From positions 1-64,000 of the forward strand of contig NZ_SBHN01000002.1 in the NCBI RefSeq assembly GCF_006980715.1: DNA of 64,000 nt, given 5' to 3'. This stretch comes from Telmatospirillum sp. J64-1 (GTDB lineage Bacteria > Pseudomonadota > Alphaproteobacteria > Rhodospirillales > Magnetospirillaceae). Under the pieces are notes generated by a model. That model was not told the DNA's origin and made no database searches. It saw only the letters and a program-made list of their open reading frames with translations. This document shows positions 15,296 to 22,579 of this stretch, one piece after another (within the stretch, counting starts at the first letter, position 1; the number at the start of each line of letters is the position of its first letter). Position numbers and translations under genes: made by a program.

Positions 15296-17545
15296 TTAGA
15301 AAGAAACTTGGCCGTCGGTTTGATTTTCCTGTACATCAGGTTCCAGCGCTTCTTGAATTTCTGCAGCAAGAAGTTCTTGCGCCGCGCGGAACGCGTTGAG
15401 GAAAGGTTGGCGATCATTCAGTCGCACGAGGACTGGATTCTCGCAGGACGACGCCTTACCAAAAATTACGGCATGTCGCGCTTCGAGACTGGGAAGTATG
15501 CTTGCATAGTCGCGGCCGATGTAGTTGGACAGGAATTCCTTTCCCGTATCGTCGAAGGTTCTCATAGCGAAGATTGTGTTGCATTGATTGAGGATCGTCT
15601 TGGTCACATTGGCCGTGCGCTGCGTGATGAGCAGACAGCCGAGACCGTATTTGCGTCCTTGCAGGATCGCCCGCGCGCTCCGCGCCGTTGCCGCCTTATC
15701 TCCTTCTGCAACCACCGAGTTCCATTCAGGGACAAGTGAATGTGCTTCTTCGTAGACGAGGCAGACCCGCGCCTGGTCGATCATGCCGAGTTCCTGGCAC
15801 ACCGTTAGGGCGGCATCTGATATGATCGCTGTTATTTCGGTGGGCGTTAAGGGCGCCATAGATGCGTCGCCAGTCTTGTAGTCCTTGAAGCCCGTTTGCC
15901 TCCACACATCGAACGCTGCGGGATTCAAAACGCGCAGATTGCGGCCATCCTCGACAACGAACGCGCGTAGCTGTTCCGCGAGCTTCTGCGAAAATTGATT
16001 AATAGTACCGCCTTCCTCGCGGTTCAGTTCGGCTTTGCCTCGACCGCCAGCCTTTTGCAGTTCGTCATCCAGCTGCTTTTCATGGGCGTCATCCAAGAAC
16101 TCGCTCAGCAGCTTGGCGTACTGGTCCGTCAAATCGAGGCAGATTACCTTTATTCCGTCGGCGATCATCCGCTCGACCAACTCGATCGACAGGTAGCTCT
16201 TGCCAATGCCGAGAATGCCGAGGATTGCAGTGTTATGCGTCACCGCGTCCGAGATATTCAGGCCAACGCCGAAACTCGTGCTTGGGAAATGTCCGACTGC
16301 TCTGGGAGAGATGACATGCTGGTCGGATTCGAGCAGGAAGACGGGCGTATTGATCCGGGGCAGCCATTTCACAGGCATGAATTTTCCGGCATCCGCGTCC
16401 CATCGACCAATCTTCCGGGCCTTGGCCCGTGCATAGCCGTAGGTGTTTTTCTGCTGGACAATGTCTTCGCGCGTCAATCCGTCGATGATCTGGAAAATTA
16501 CGTGATGGTCGCCAACGCGGGTTTCCACCAGCCGCCCCTCCGCAAGGCCCCTGTCTTCCGTCACCTCAAACAGCACGTAGTCGAGATTTGAGTCGCTGAC
16601 GACAACGCCGCACAGACGATTGATCCATTGGATTGCTGGCACGTCAGCCAGTTCTTCGGGCGTGGCAGATAGGGCAAGCGCAATACCTGTGCCCCTTGTC
16701 TCTGGCAGCTTGCTGATACGGCTTTTTAGGCCTTCCGGCAGCCGCACGGTTAGTACACGAAGTAGATTGCCTTCGTCGCGCCCGACATAGTTCAGCGCGA
16801 TGCCCAGCATCCACGGTCCGTTATTGTCGGCGACCACCATCGGTGTACCGCGTGGCACGCTGTTATCGCCAAGCTGTCGCACCAGAACGATTCCAGGCGA
16901 CTGATAAGCTGCTATTGCGCCGATAACCTGATCGGCTCTTACCACGCCCCATTGTTCTCTGGCCCAGTCGACGAAGCCGAGGACCGATTCCACCGGTCGT
17001 AGCACGACGATCACAGCCCAGGCGCTGAGAATAACCGCAACTTCGTCCGCGCGCGTTCGGTGAAAGAGCCAGACGCACAGCAAGATGACGATCGTGAAGA
17101 TCACTACCGGGCTTCCCAGGCTACGAACCGCCTTGTCCGCAAGCCGAACGATGCGGCGGGTTTCCGCGCCAACCGGGGGCCTGATGAGCAGGACTAGGAC
17201 CGACACAATGCAGATCGCGGTGCAAAGCGCTATGACGCTCCACAGTAATGTGGAGTCGGCGCTGTCTGGCGCAACGCCGAGTGACCCTGCTATCAGCGCT
17301 GCGAGCGCCATGAATGCGTTCGTGGCCGCATCCGCCGGGGGCGTAAAGTGCGGATTGAGAAGGCGACTGCCGAACAGGAGACTGGCGAATCCGCTATACA
17401 GCCAGATGGCGTTCTCGTTGGGCGTAAAGCCCGTCGTGACCACCGAATACTGGACTACCCCCAGCAAAGCGGCATAAATTAATAGGCCAACGACCCTATG
17501 TCGCGTCTGTCGTCCTGCAGCCTCCATCATCGCCCCCTTGTGCAT
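15296..17545 (-). CDS. Membrane-anchored HerA/DUF87-type ATPase (about 743-749 aa)
   Basis: The N-terminal 190 residues hold about six hydrophobic helices (near 19-40, 49-63, 75-92, 100-122, 146-162, 166-183). A soluble middle part resembling a HAS-barrel region follows, then a HerA-like RecA-fold ATPase. That has Walker A GILGIGKS at 443-450, Walker B VCLVYEEAH at 594-602, and a sensor region LLITQRTANVTKTILNQ. HerA ATPases are hexameric DNA translocases that pair with nucleases (NurA) or with SIR2/DUF4297 effectors in phage defence. A membrane anchor on HerA is unusual. No NurA or SIR2 gene is next to it; only a short ORF follows. The tandem ATGs at 17530/17527 have AGGGGG upstream and may be the true start. 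Codon use is poorer in GC than the neighbours. Confidence 0.85.
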   Translation of the reverse strand: MHKGAMMEAAGRQTRHRVVGLLIYAALLGVVQYSVVTTGFTPNENAIWLYSGFASLLFGSRLLNPHFTPPADAATNAFMALAALIAGSLGVAPDSADSTLLWSVIALCTAICIVSVLVLLIRPPVGAETRRIVRLADKAVRSLGSPVVIFTIVILLCVWLFHRTRADEVAVILSAWAVIVVLRPVESVLGFVDWAREQWGVVRADQVIGAIAAYQSPGIVLVRQLGDNSVPRGTPMVVADNNGPWMLGIALNYVGRDEGNLLRVLTVRLPEGLKSRISKLPETRGTGIALALSATPEELADVPAIQWINRLCGVVVSDSNLDYVLFEVTEDRGLAEGRLVETRVGDHHVIFQIIDGLTREDIVQQKNTYGYARAKARKIGRWDADAGKFMPVKWLPRINTPVFLLESDQHVISPRAVGHFPSTSFGVGLNISDAVTHNTAILGILGIGKSYLSIELVERMIADGIKVICLDLTDQYAKLLSEFLDDAHEKQLDDELQKAGGRGKAELNREEGGTINQFSQKLAEQLRAFVVEDGRNLRVLNPAAFDVWRQTGFKDYKTGDASMAPLTPTEITAIISDAALTVCQELGMIDQARVCLVYEEAHSLVPEWNSVVAEGDKAATARSARAILQGRKYGLGCLLITQRTANVTKTILNQCNTIFAMRTFDDTGKEFLSNYIGRDYASILPSLEARHAVIFGKASSCENPVLVRLNDRQPFLNAFRAAQELLAAEIQEALEPDVQENQTDGQVSF

Positions 17546-17878
17546 TTTGCCGCTGTGAGGAAGTTGGAGGATAGTATCAGTCGTGTCGACCTCTTATATC
17601 CTCTTCCCTATAGAATTCCTATTGCGAATCTGATCTCTCGTCCAGACGAAAAAGACACGGATTCGCACTGTTTAGAGCGGCCGATATTAGCAATCTCATT
17701 CTGAACGCGGGAGACCGCGAAGGTCACTTTAGCGGATTATCGGCGGTTGTACGCATGGAGCTATGCCCTTGATAGAGCATGCGAGAACCTCCGTCCGTAG
17801 GGAAACCGCGCTGTAAGGCGCTTTCCGCTTGATAATAAGAGAAATGACCGGCCAATTTGTGCGGCAATCGGCGGCGAT
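17546..17878. other. AT-richer intergenic region between the HerA-like gene and tRNA-Ser
   Basis: No supported gene. The composition is visibly more AT-rich than the rest of the window. It should hold the promoter of the HerA-like gene. A stem at about 17801-17826 (ggaaaccgcgc / gcgctttcc with a small bulge) could terminate tRNA-Ser on the - strand. No copy of the tRNA 3' end is seen at the left edge of the island. Confidence 0.5.
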
Positions 17879-17968
17879 TGGCGGATGGGGTGGGATTCGA
17901 ACCCACGGTGGGCTTGCACCCACGGCGGTTTTCAAGACCGCTGCCTTAAACCACTCGGCCACCCATCC
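17879..17968 (-). tRNA. tRNA-Ser (anticodon UGA)
   Basis: A 90-nt gene starting GGATGGGTGGCCGAGTGG on the - strand. The 7-bp acceptor stem is GGATGGG/CCCATCC and the CCA is encoded. The D arm, the anticodon loop CTTGAAA (anticodon TGA), the long class II variable arm (GTGGG...CCCAC) and the T arm GGTTCGAATCC are all present. Its 3' end points toward the atypical segment at 13.6-17.7 kb, the usual orientation for island insertion. Confidence 0.97.
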
Positions 17969-18034
17969 AGCAAAGCAGGCGTTGGTTTGATACCCGGTTC
18001 CGGCGATGGCGGCAAGACCGAAGCGGCGGTGCCG

Positions 18035-20476
18035 TCAATGGACGGTGTTGTTGTTGGTTCGCAGCGTCTGGTTCAGCAGCAGGTGGAGTTCGGGCGGCTG
18101 GATGGGCTTGTGTAGGATGCGCAGGCCGCTGGCCTCGGCTTCGCGCAGGCGTTCGGGCGCGGTGTCGCCGGTGATGATGATGCTGGGAATCGGCGCGTGG
18201 AACAGGTCGCGGATATGGCGGATGGCCTGGGTTCCCGTGCGGCCTTCGCGCAGGCGGTAATCCGCCAGGATGGCGCTGGGGCGGCGGTCCAAGCCGGCGA
18301 GCAGGGCCAGTGCCTCGTCCTCGGATGAGGCCGCCAGGACTTCATAGCCCCAGCTTTCCAGAACTAGGCGCAGGCCTTTCAGGATCGTCGCCTCGTCGTC
18401 GATGATCACCACCAGTTCCTTGGCGTCTGGTACCGCTGGCGTCTGGCCGAGCAGGCCGCGCATGGGATTGGCCTGGGAACGTGTTTCCCCCAGTCCGACC
18501 TGGATGGAGAAGACCGAGCCCCGGCCCGGCACCGAGCGTACCTCGATCTTGTGGCCCATCAGGTTGGCCAGACGCTTGACGATCGCCAGCCCCAGGCCGA
18601 GGCCCTGGCTGCGGTCCCGTTCCGGATTGCCGATCTGGGTGAATTCCTCGAAGATTTCGTCGAGACGGCTGTTCTCGATGCCGATGCCGGTATCCCAAAC
18701 CTCGATACTGAGGACCTTGCCCCGGCGGCGGCAGCCGACAAGGATGCGTCCGCGCTGGGTATAGCGGACGGCATTGGCGACCAGGTTCTGGACGATGCGG
18801 CTGAGCAGGGCCGGATCGCTGCGCACGATCATGGAGGAGGGAACGACGCGGAATTCCAGCCCCCGGTCCTGGGCGGCGGGACGGAAATCCGCCTCCATGC
18901 GCTCGATCACCGTCGAAATGGAGAAATCGGTGTATTTCGGCGTGACCAGTCCGGCATCCAGGCGCGAGATATCGAGCAGGGAATCGAGCAGCATGTTCAG
19001 CGCCTCGACCGACCGTTCCAGGTCGGCCAGCACGCTGCGCGCCTGGGGATCGCTGATCTTGAGTGACAGGGCGCTGGTGAAGAAGACCAGGGCCTGGACG
19101 GGCTGGCGCAGGTCGTGGCTGGCCGCCGCCAGGAAATGCGACTTGGCGAGATTGGCCCGCTCGGCTTCCTCCTTGGCCCGGCGCAAATCCTCCTCGGCGC
19201 GTTTGTGCTGCGTCATGTCGCGGGCCACCTGCACATAGGCGCGCAGCCGCCCGCTTTCGTCTCGCAGGGGGGAAAGCGCCACATGCGCCCAAAAGCAATT
19301 TCCGTCCTTGCGCAGGCGGAAGCCTTCCTCCTCGAAACGGCCGAATTGCTGGACGATCGACAGGGTACGGGCCGGTTCTCCCGCCTTCATCGCATCCTCG
19401 GGATAGAAGCAGGAGAAATGGCGTCCCAGGATATCGCCAGCCTGCCAGCCATACAGCCGTTCCGCCCCGACATTCCAGCTCGTGATATGGCCCTGGGTGT
19501 CGAGGACGGTGATGGCATAATCGGTGACGCCCTCGACCAGCAGGCGGAAGCGTTCCTCGCTGCTGCGCAGGCGGTCCTCGGTGCGCTTGCGCTCGGTGAT
19601 GTCGCGGACGATGCCGGCGAACAGGCGCCGCCCGCCGACGCGGCTTTCGCCGACGGCCAGGTCCATGGGGAAGGTGGTGCCGTCCCTGCGCCGCCCCCTG
19701 ACTTCGCGCCCGCTGCCGATGATGCGCGCCTCGCCGGTGGCGAGGTAGTGGCGGATATAGTCGTCATGGGCGCTGCGATAGGGTTCGGGCATCAGGATGC
19801 TGACATTCTTGCCCACCACTTCCCAATCCTGGTAGCCGAAGATGGCTTCGGCGGCACGGTTGAAATCCTCGATGATGCCGTTCTCGTCGATGGTCACCAC
19901 ACCGTCCACGGCGGCGTCGAGAATCGCCCGGGCCGTCGCCCGGTGATGGCGCAGCTCGCTTTCGACGCGCTGCAATTCGCTCATGTCCTCGAAGGTCATG
20001 GAGAAACCGGTCACCGCGCCGTCGGTATCGCGATGCGGGGTCATGGTGACGGCAACCATGTACTCCGCCAGATCGCCGGGGCAGGGGCTGTCCATGCGCA
20101 CCGAATGGCCGGTGAACACGGAGCCGAGCCGGGCGCGCACGGCCTCCATCAAGGGGTTGGGCAGCAGCGTGTCCAGGGGGCAGCCTTCCAGGTCCTCCAG
20201 CGCGATGCCGCGCCATTCGGCGCAACGGCTGTTGCCGGCCTGGACATTGAGATTGCGGTCGACATAGCAGATGGGCACCGGCGAGGCGTCAAGGACGGCG
20301 CGCAGCCTGTCATGGTCGTGGCGGATGGCGCGGCATTCGGTGTTCCGCAAGTTCAATTCCTGCAGGGCGGCCTGGCGTGCGGTTTCAGCGCGTCTCCAGG
20401 CCAGGATTGCCGCCAGCATCAAGGCCGCCAGCAAAACCCCAAGGGCCATCAGCATCACCGTTCCGGCAAAAGGCAA
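18035..20476 (-). CDS. Hybrid sensor histidine kinase, TM-PAS-PAS-PAS-HisKA-HATPase-REC (813 aa)
   Basis: One N-terminal TM helix (MLMALGVLLAALMLAAILAW) is followed by three PAS domains (about 50-165, 180-300, 305-425). The dimerisation domain has phospho-acceptor His in AASHDLRQPVQAL; the ATPase has the N box and GLGLGLAIVKRLA; the C-terminal receiver has phospho-Asp in ILADYRLREG. The second PAS is FixL-like (REVRGRRRDGTTFPMDLAVG) but has Arg where FixL has its heme-ligating His. No output domain or partner regulator lies next door, so it probably signals through a phosphorelay encoded elsewhere. It is divergent from the YdcF gene. Confidence 0.92.
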   Translation of the reverse strand: MPFAGTVMLMALGVLLAALMLAAILAWRRAETARQAALQELNLRNTECRAIRHDHDRLRAVLDASPVPICYVDRNLNVQAGNSRCAEWRGIALEDLEGCPLDTLLPNPLMEAVRARLGSVFTGHSVRMDSPCPGDLAEYMVAVTMTPHRDTDGAVTGFSMTFEDMSELQRVESELRHHRATARAILDAAVDGVVTIDENGIIEDFNRAAEAIFGYQDWEVVGKNVSILMPEPYRSAHDDYIRHYLATGEARIIGSGREVRGRRRDGTTFPMDLAVGESRVGGRRLFAGIVRDITERKRTEDRLRSSEERFRLLVEGVTDYAITVLDTQGHITSWNVGAERLYGWQAGDILGRHFSCFYPEDAMKAGEPARTLSIVQQFGRFEEEGFRLRKDGNCFWAHVALSPLRDESGRLRAYVQVARDMTQHKRAEEDLRRAKEEAERANLAKSHFLAAASHDLRQPVQALVFFTSALSLKISDPQARSVLADLERSVEALNMLLDSLLDISRLDAGLVTPKYTDFSISTVIERMEADFRPAAQDRGLEFRVVPSSMIVRSDPALLSRIVQNLVANAVRYTQRGRILVGCRRRGKVLSIEVWDTGIGIENSRLDEIFEEFTQIGNPERDRSQGLGLGLAIVKRLANLMGHKIEVRSVPGRGSVFSIQVGLGETRSQANPMRGLLGQTPAVPDAKELVVIIDDEATILKGLRLVLESWGYEVLAASSEDEALALLAGLDRRPSAILADYRLREGRTGTQAIRHIRDLFHAPIPSIIITGDTAPERLREAEASGLRILHKPIQPPELHLLLNQTLRTNNNTVH

Positions 20477-20581
20477 GTCTCCGTCCTTTCACTGTCGGTC
20501 CGCGACCATGAATCATGTGGTGATGCTTTAGCCTTTTGTGCAAGGGTTGTACGCAAAAGACAGTCGAGGTAAGAGGCTGGC

Positions 20582-21364
20582 ATGTTTATTTTCACCAAGC
20601 TCGCCGGTCCCCTGACCGACCCAGTCTCAATACTTATGCTGTTGCTGATGGCGGGAGCCGGATTATGCTTTACCCGCTTCCGGCGATGGGGGCGGGGGCT
20701 CGTCGCCTTCGTCGCCCTTTTCTGGCTGGCTGTTGCCAGCCTGCCGGTCGGGGCCTGGATCAATGCCGGTCTCGAAGAGCGTTTCCCGCCGCCGGACCTG
20801 CCGGAGAGACTGGACGGCATTCTCGTCCTCGGCGGTGGAGTGGATCAGGTGGTCCGCGCGGCGCGTGGACAGATGGCGGTGACGGCGGCGGCGGAAAGGA
20901 TGCTGGTCGTGCCCGACCTCGCCCGCCGCTATCCCGAGGCGCGGATCGTTTTCACCGGGGGCTCCGGCCGCCTGCTGCACCAGGATGTCAAGGAAGTTGA
21001 TGCCGCCGCCGAGGTCTTCGCGGCCATCGGCCTGCCGCCGGAACGCATCCTGTTCGAAGGCGAATCGCGCAACACGCGGGAGAACGCCCTCTTCACCCTG
21101 GAGATGATGCGGCCGAAGCCGGGAGAAAACTGGCTGCTGGTGACCTCGGCCAGCCATATGCCCCGGTCCGTGGGCGTCTTCCGCGCCGCCGGTTGGCCGG
21201 TCATCCCTTATCCCGTCGATTACCGCACCACCGGCAGGGAAAGGGCGCCCGTCTTCGCGCCGCTGCACGGGCTGCACGACCTCTCCGAGGCCTTGCGCGA
21301 ATGGCGGGGACTGATCGTCTATCGCCTCGCCGGATGGACGGACAGCCTTTACCCGGCGCCGTGA
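20582..21364 (+). CDS. YdcF/DUF218 (ElyC-SanA-like) membrane protein (260 aa)
   Basis: Two N-terminal TM helices (SILMLLLMAGAGLCF; GLVAFVALFWLAVASLPVG) precede a DUF218 domain (about 80-235). Typical motifs are GILVLGGGV, ARIVFTGGSG, SRNTRENALFTLEMM and LLVTSASHMPRSVGVFRAAG. E. coli ElyC and SanA of this family act on envelope integrity and lipid-carrier/peptidoglycan metabolism; the precise reaction is unknown. An AGAGG ribosome site precedes the ATG. It converges on the threonine ammonia-lyase gene with a 3-base gap. Confidence 0.85.
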   Translation: MFIFTKLAGPLTDPVSILMLLLMAGAGLCFTRFRRWGRGLVAFVALFWLAVASLPVGAWINAGLEERFPPPDLPERLDGILVLGGGVDQVVRAARGQMAVTAAAERMLVVPDLARRYPEARIVFTGGSGRLLHQDVKEVDAAAEVFAAIGLPPERILFEGESRNTRENALFTLEMMRPKPGENWLLVTSASHMPRSVGVFRAAGWPVIPYPVDYRTTGRERAPVFAPLHGLHDLSEALREWRGLIVYRLAGWTDSLYPAP

Positions 21365-21367
21365 AGT

Positions 21368-22579
21368 TCAGCCGTCCAGGGTCGTGTTGCCCAATTGCCG
21401 CACCCGCCAGCCGGCGCGGGTAAGGCTAGCGATCACCGCCTGCAATTGCTCGTGGCCGGTGGTTTCGACCACCACGTCCAGTTCGGCGAATTTCACCGGC
21501 ACGTCGTGGAACAGGCGCTGGTGATAGATTTCGATGATATTGCCGCCCTCCGCGCCGATCACCTGGGCGACGCGGGCCAGCAGTCCAGGCGCATCGGCGA
21601 TCTCGATCCGCAGGCGGGCCATGCGTCCGGCCCGGATCAGCCCCCGCATCATCACCGAGGCAAGGATGCGGGAATCGATATTGCCGCCGGACACCACCAA
21701 TCCCAGCTTGCGCCCGGCAAAGCGCCCTGGATGCTCCAGCAGGGCGGCGAGCGGTGCCGCGCCCGCCCCTTCGGCCACCAGTTTTTGCTTCTCGACAAGC
21801 ATTTGCACGGCCCGTTCCAAGGCCGCTTCCCCGACCGTCAGGACGTCTTCCAGATGCTCCTCGATGATGGGGCGGGTCAGACGGCCGGGAGTCTTGACGG
21901 CGATGCCCTCGGCGATGGTCGGCCCACCGGCCGGCATGACCGAGCCGCCGGGCAGCATGGACGGATAAAGCGCGCTCTGTACCCCCCATAGGCGCAGCGA
22001 GGGCTTCAGCGCCTTGGCCGCCAGGGCCATGCCGGCGGCCAGCCCGCCGCCGCCGATGGGAATCACGACGTCTTCCAGCTCGGGCTGGTCCTCCAGCATT
22101 TCCAGCGCCACGGTGCCCTGACCGGCGATGATCTGCGGGTCGTCATAGGGATGGACGAAGACCAGCCCGTCGCGTTCCGCCAATTGGCGCGCATGGGCCT
22201 GGGCCTCGCTCAATGTCTCGCCATGCAGCACAACCCGCGCGCCGAGATGGCGGGTCTGCTCGACCTTGGTGAAGGGCGTCGCCAGCGGCATGACGATCAG
22301 GGCAGGGATGCCCAGCCGCCCCGCATGCAGCGCCACGCCTTGGGCATGGTTGCCCGCCGACATGGCGACCACGCCCGCCTGACGCTGCGCCTGATCCAGC
22401 GAAAGCAGCTTGACCAGGGCGCCCCGGGCCTTGAAGGAGCCGGAAAACTGGAAATTTTCCAGCTTCAGCCAGATCTCGGCGCCCAAGGCGGCCGACAGGG
22501 CAGGGGCTGCCACCAGGGGCGTCCGCAAGACCGTGCCTTGCAGCTTCGCCGCAGCCTCCTGCACGTCCGACAGGGTCAT
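21368..22579 (-). CDS. ilvA: Threonine ammonia-lyase with ACT domain (403 aa)
   Basis: PLP-dependent fold type II enzyme converting threonine to 2-oxobutanoate and ammonia, the first step toward isoleucine. Visible features are the Schiff-base lysine in FSGSFKARGA, the substrate loop SAGNHAQG, the glycine-rich phosphate loop PIGGGGLAAG, and a C-terminal ACT domain (RIEIADAPGLLARVAQVIGA) for allosteric control. About 400 aa is the single-ACT size also found in catabolic threonine dehydratases, so a biosynthetic role is not certain. The ATG overlaps the stop of the acylase gene (ATGA), so it is translationally coupled to that unrelated gene. The long frame running upstream to 23020 is a shadow of the acylase gene. 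Confidence 0.9.
   Translation of the reverse strand: MTLSDVQEAAAKLQGTVLRTPLVAAPALSAALGAEIWLKLENFQFSGSFKARGALVKLLSLDQAQRQAGVVAMSAGNHAQGVALHAGRLGIPALIVMPLATPFTKVEQTRHLGARVVLHGETLSEAQAHARQLAERDGLVFVHPYDDPQIIAGQGTVALEMLEDQPELEDVVIPIGGGGLAAGMALAAKALKPSLRLWGVQSALYPSMLPGGSVMPAGGPTIAEGIAVKTPGRLTRPIIEEHLEDVLTVGEAALERAVQMLVEKQKLVAEGAGAAPLAALLEHPGRFAGRKLGLVVSGGNIDSRILASVMMRGLIRAGRMARLRIEIADAPGLLARVAQVIGAEGGNIIEIYHQRLFHDVPVKFAELDVVVETTGHEQLQAVIASLTRAGWRVRQLGNTTLDG

Noticed and set aside
13620-17881. attL/attR direct repeats of the tRNA-Ser 3' end bounding the island
   Set aside because: Only a 9-base chance match (aatcggcgg) is shared between the left edge and the tRNA side, and no integrase gene is present.
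17729-17962. Frame reading MAEWFKAAVLKTAVGASPPW on -
   Set aside because: This is the well-known spurious translation of a tRNA-Ser gene.
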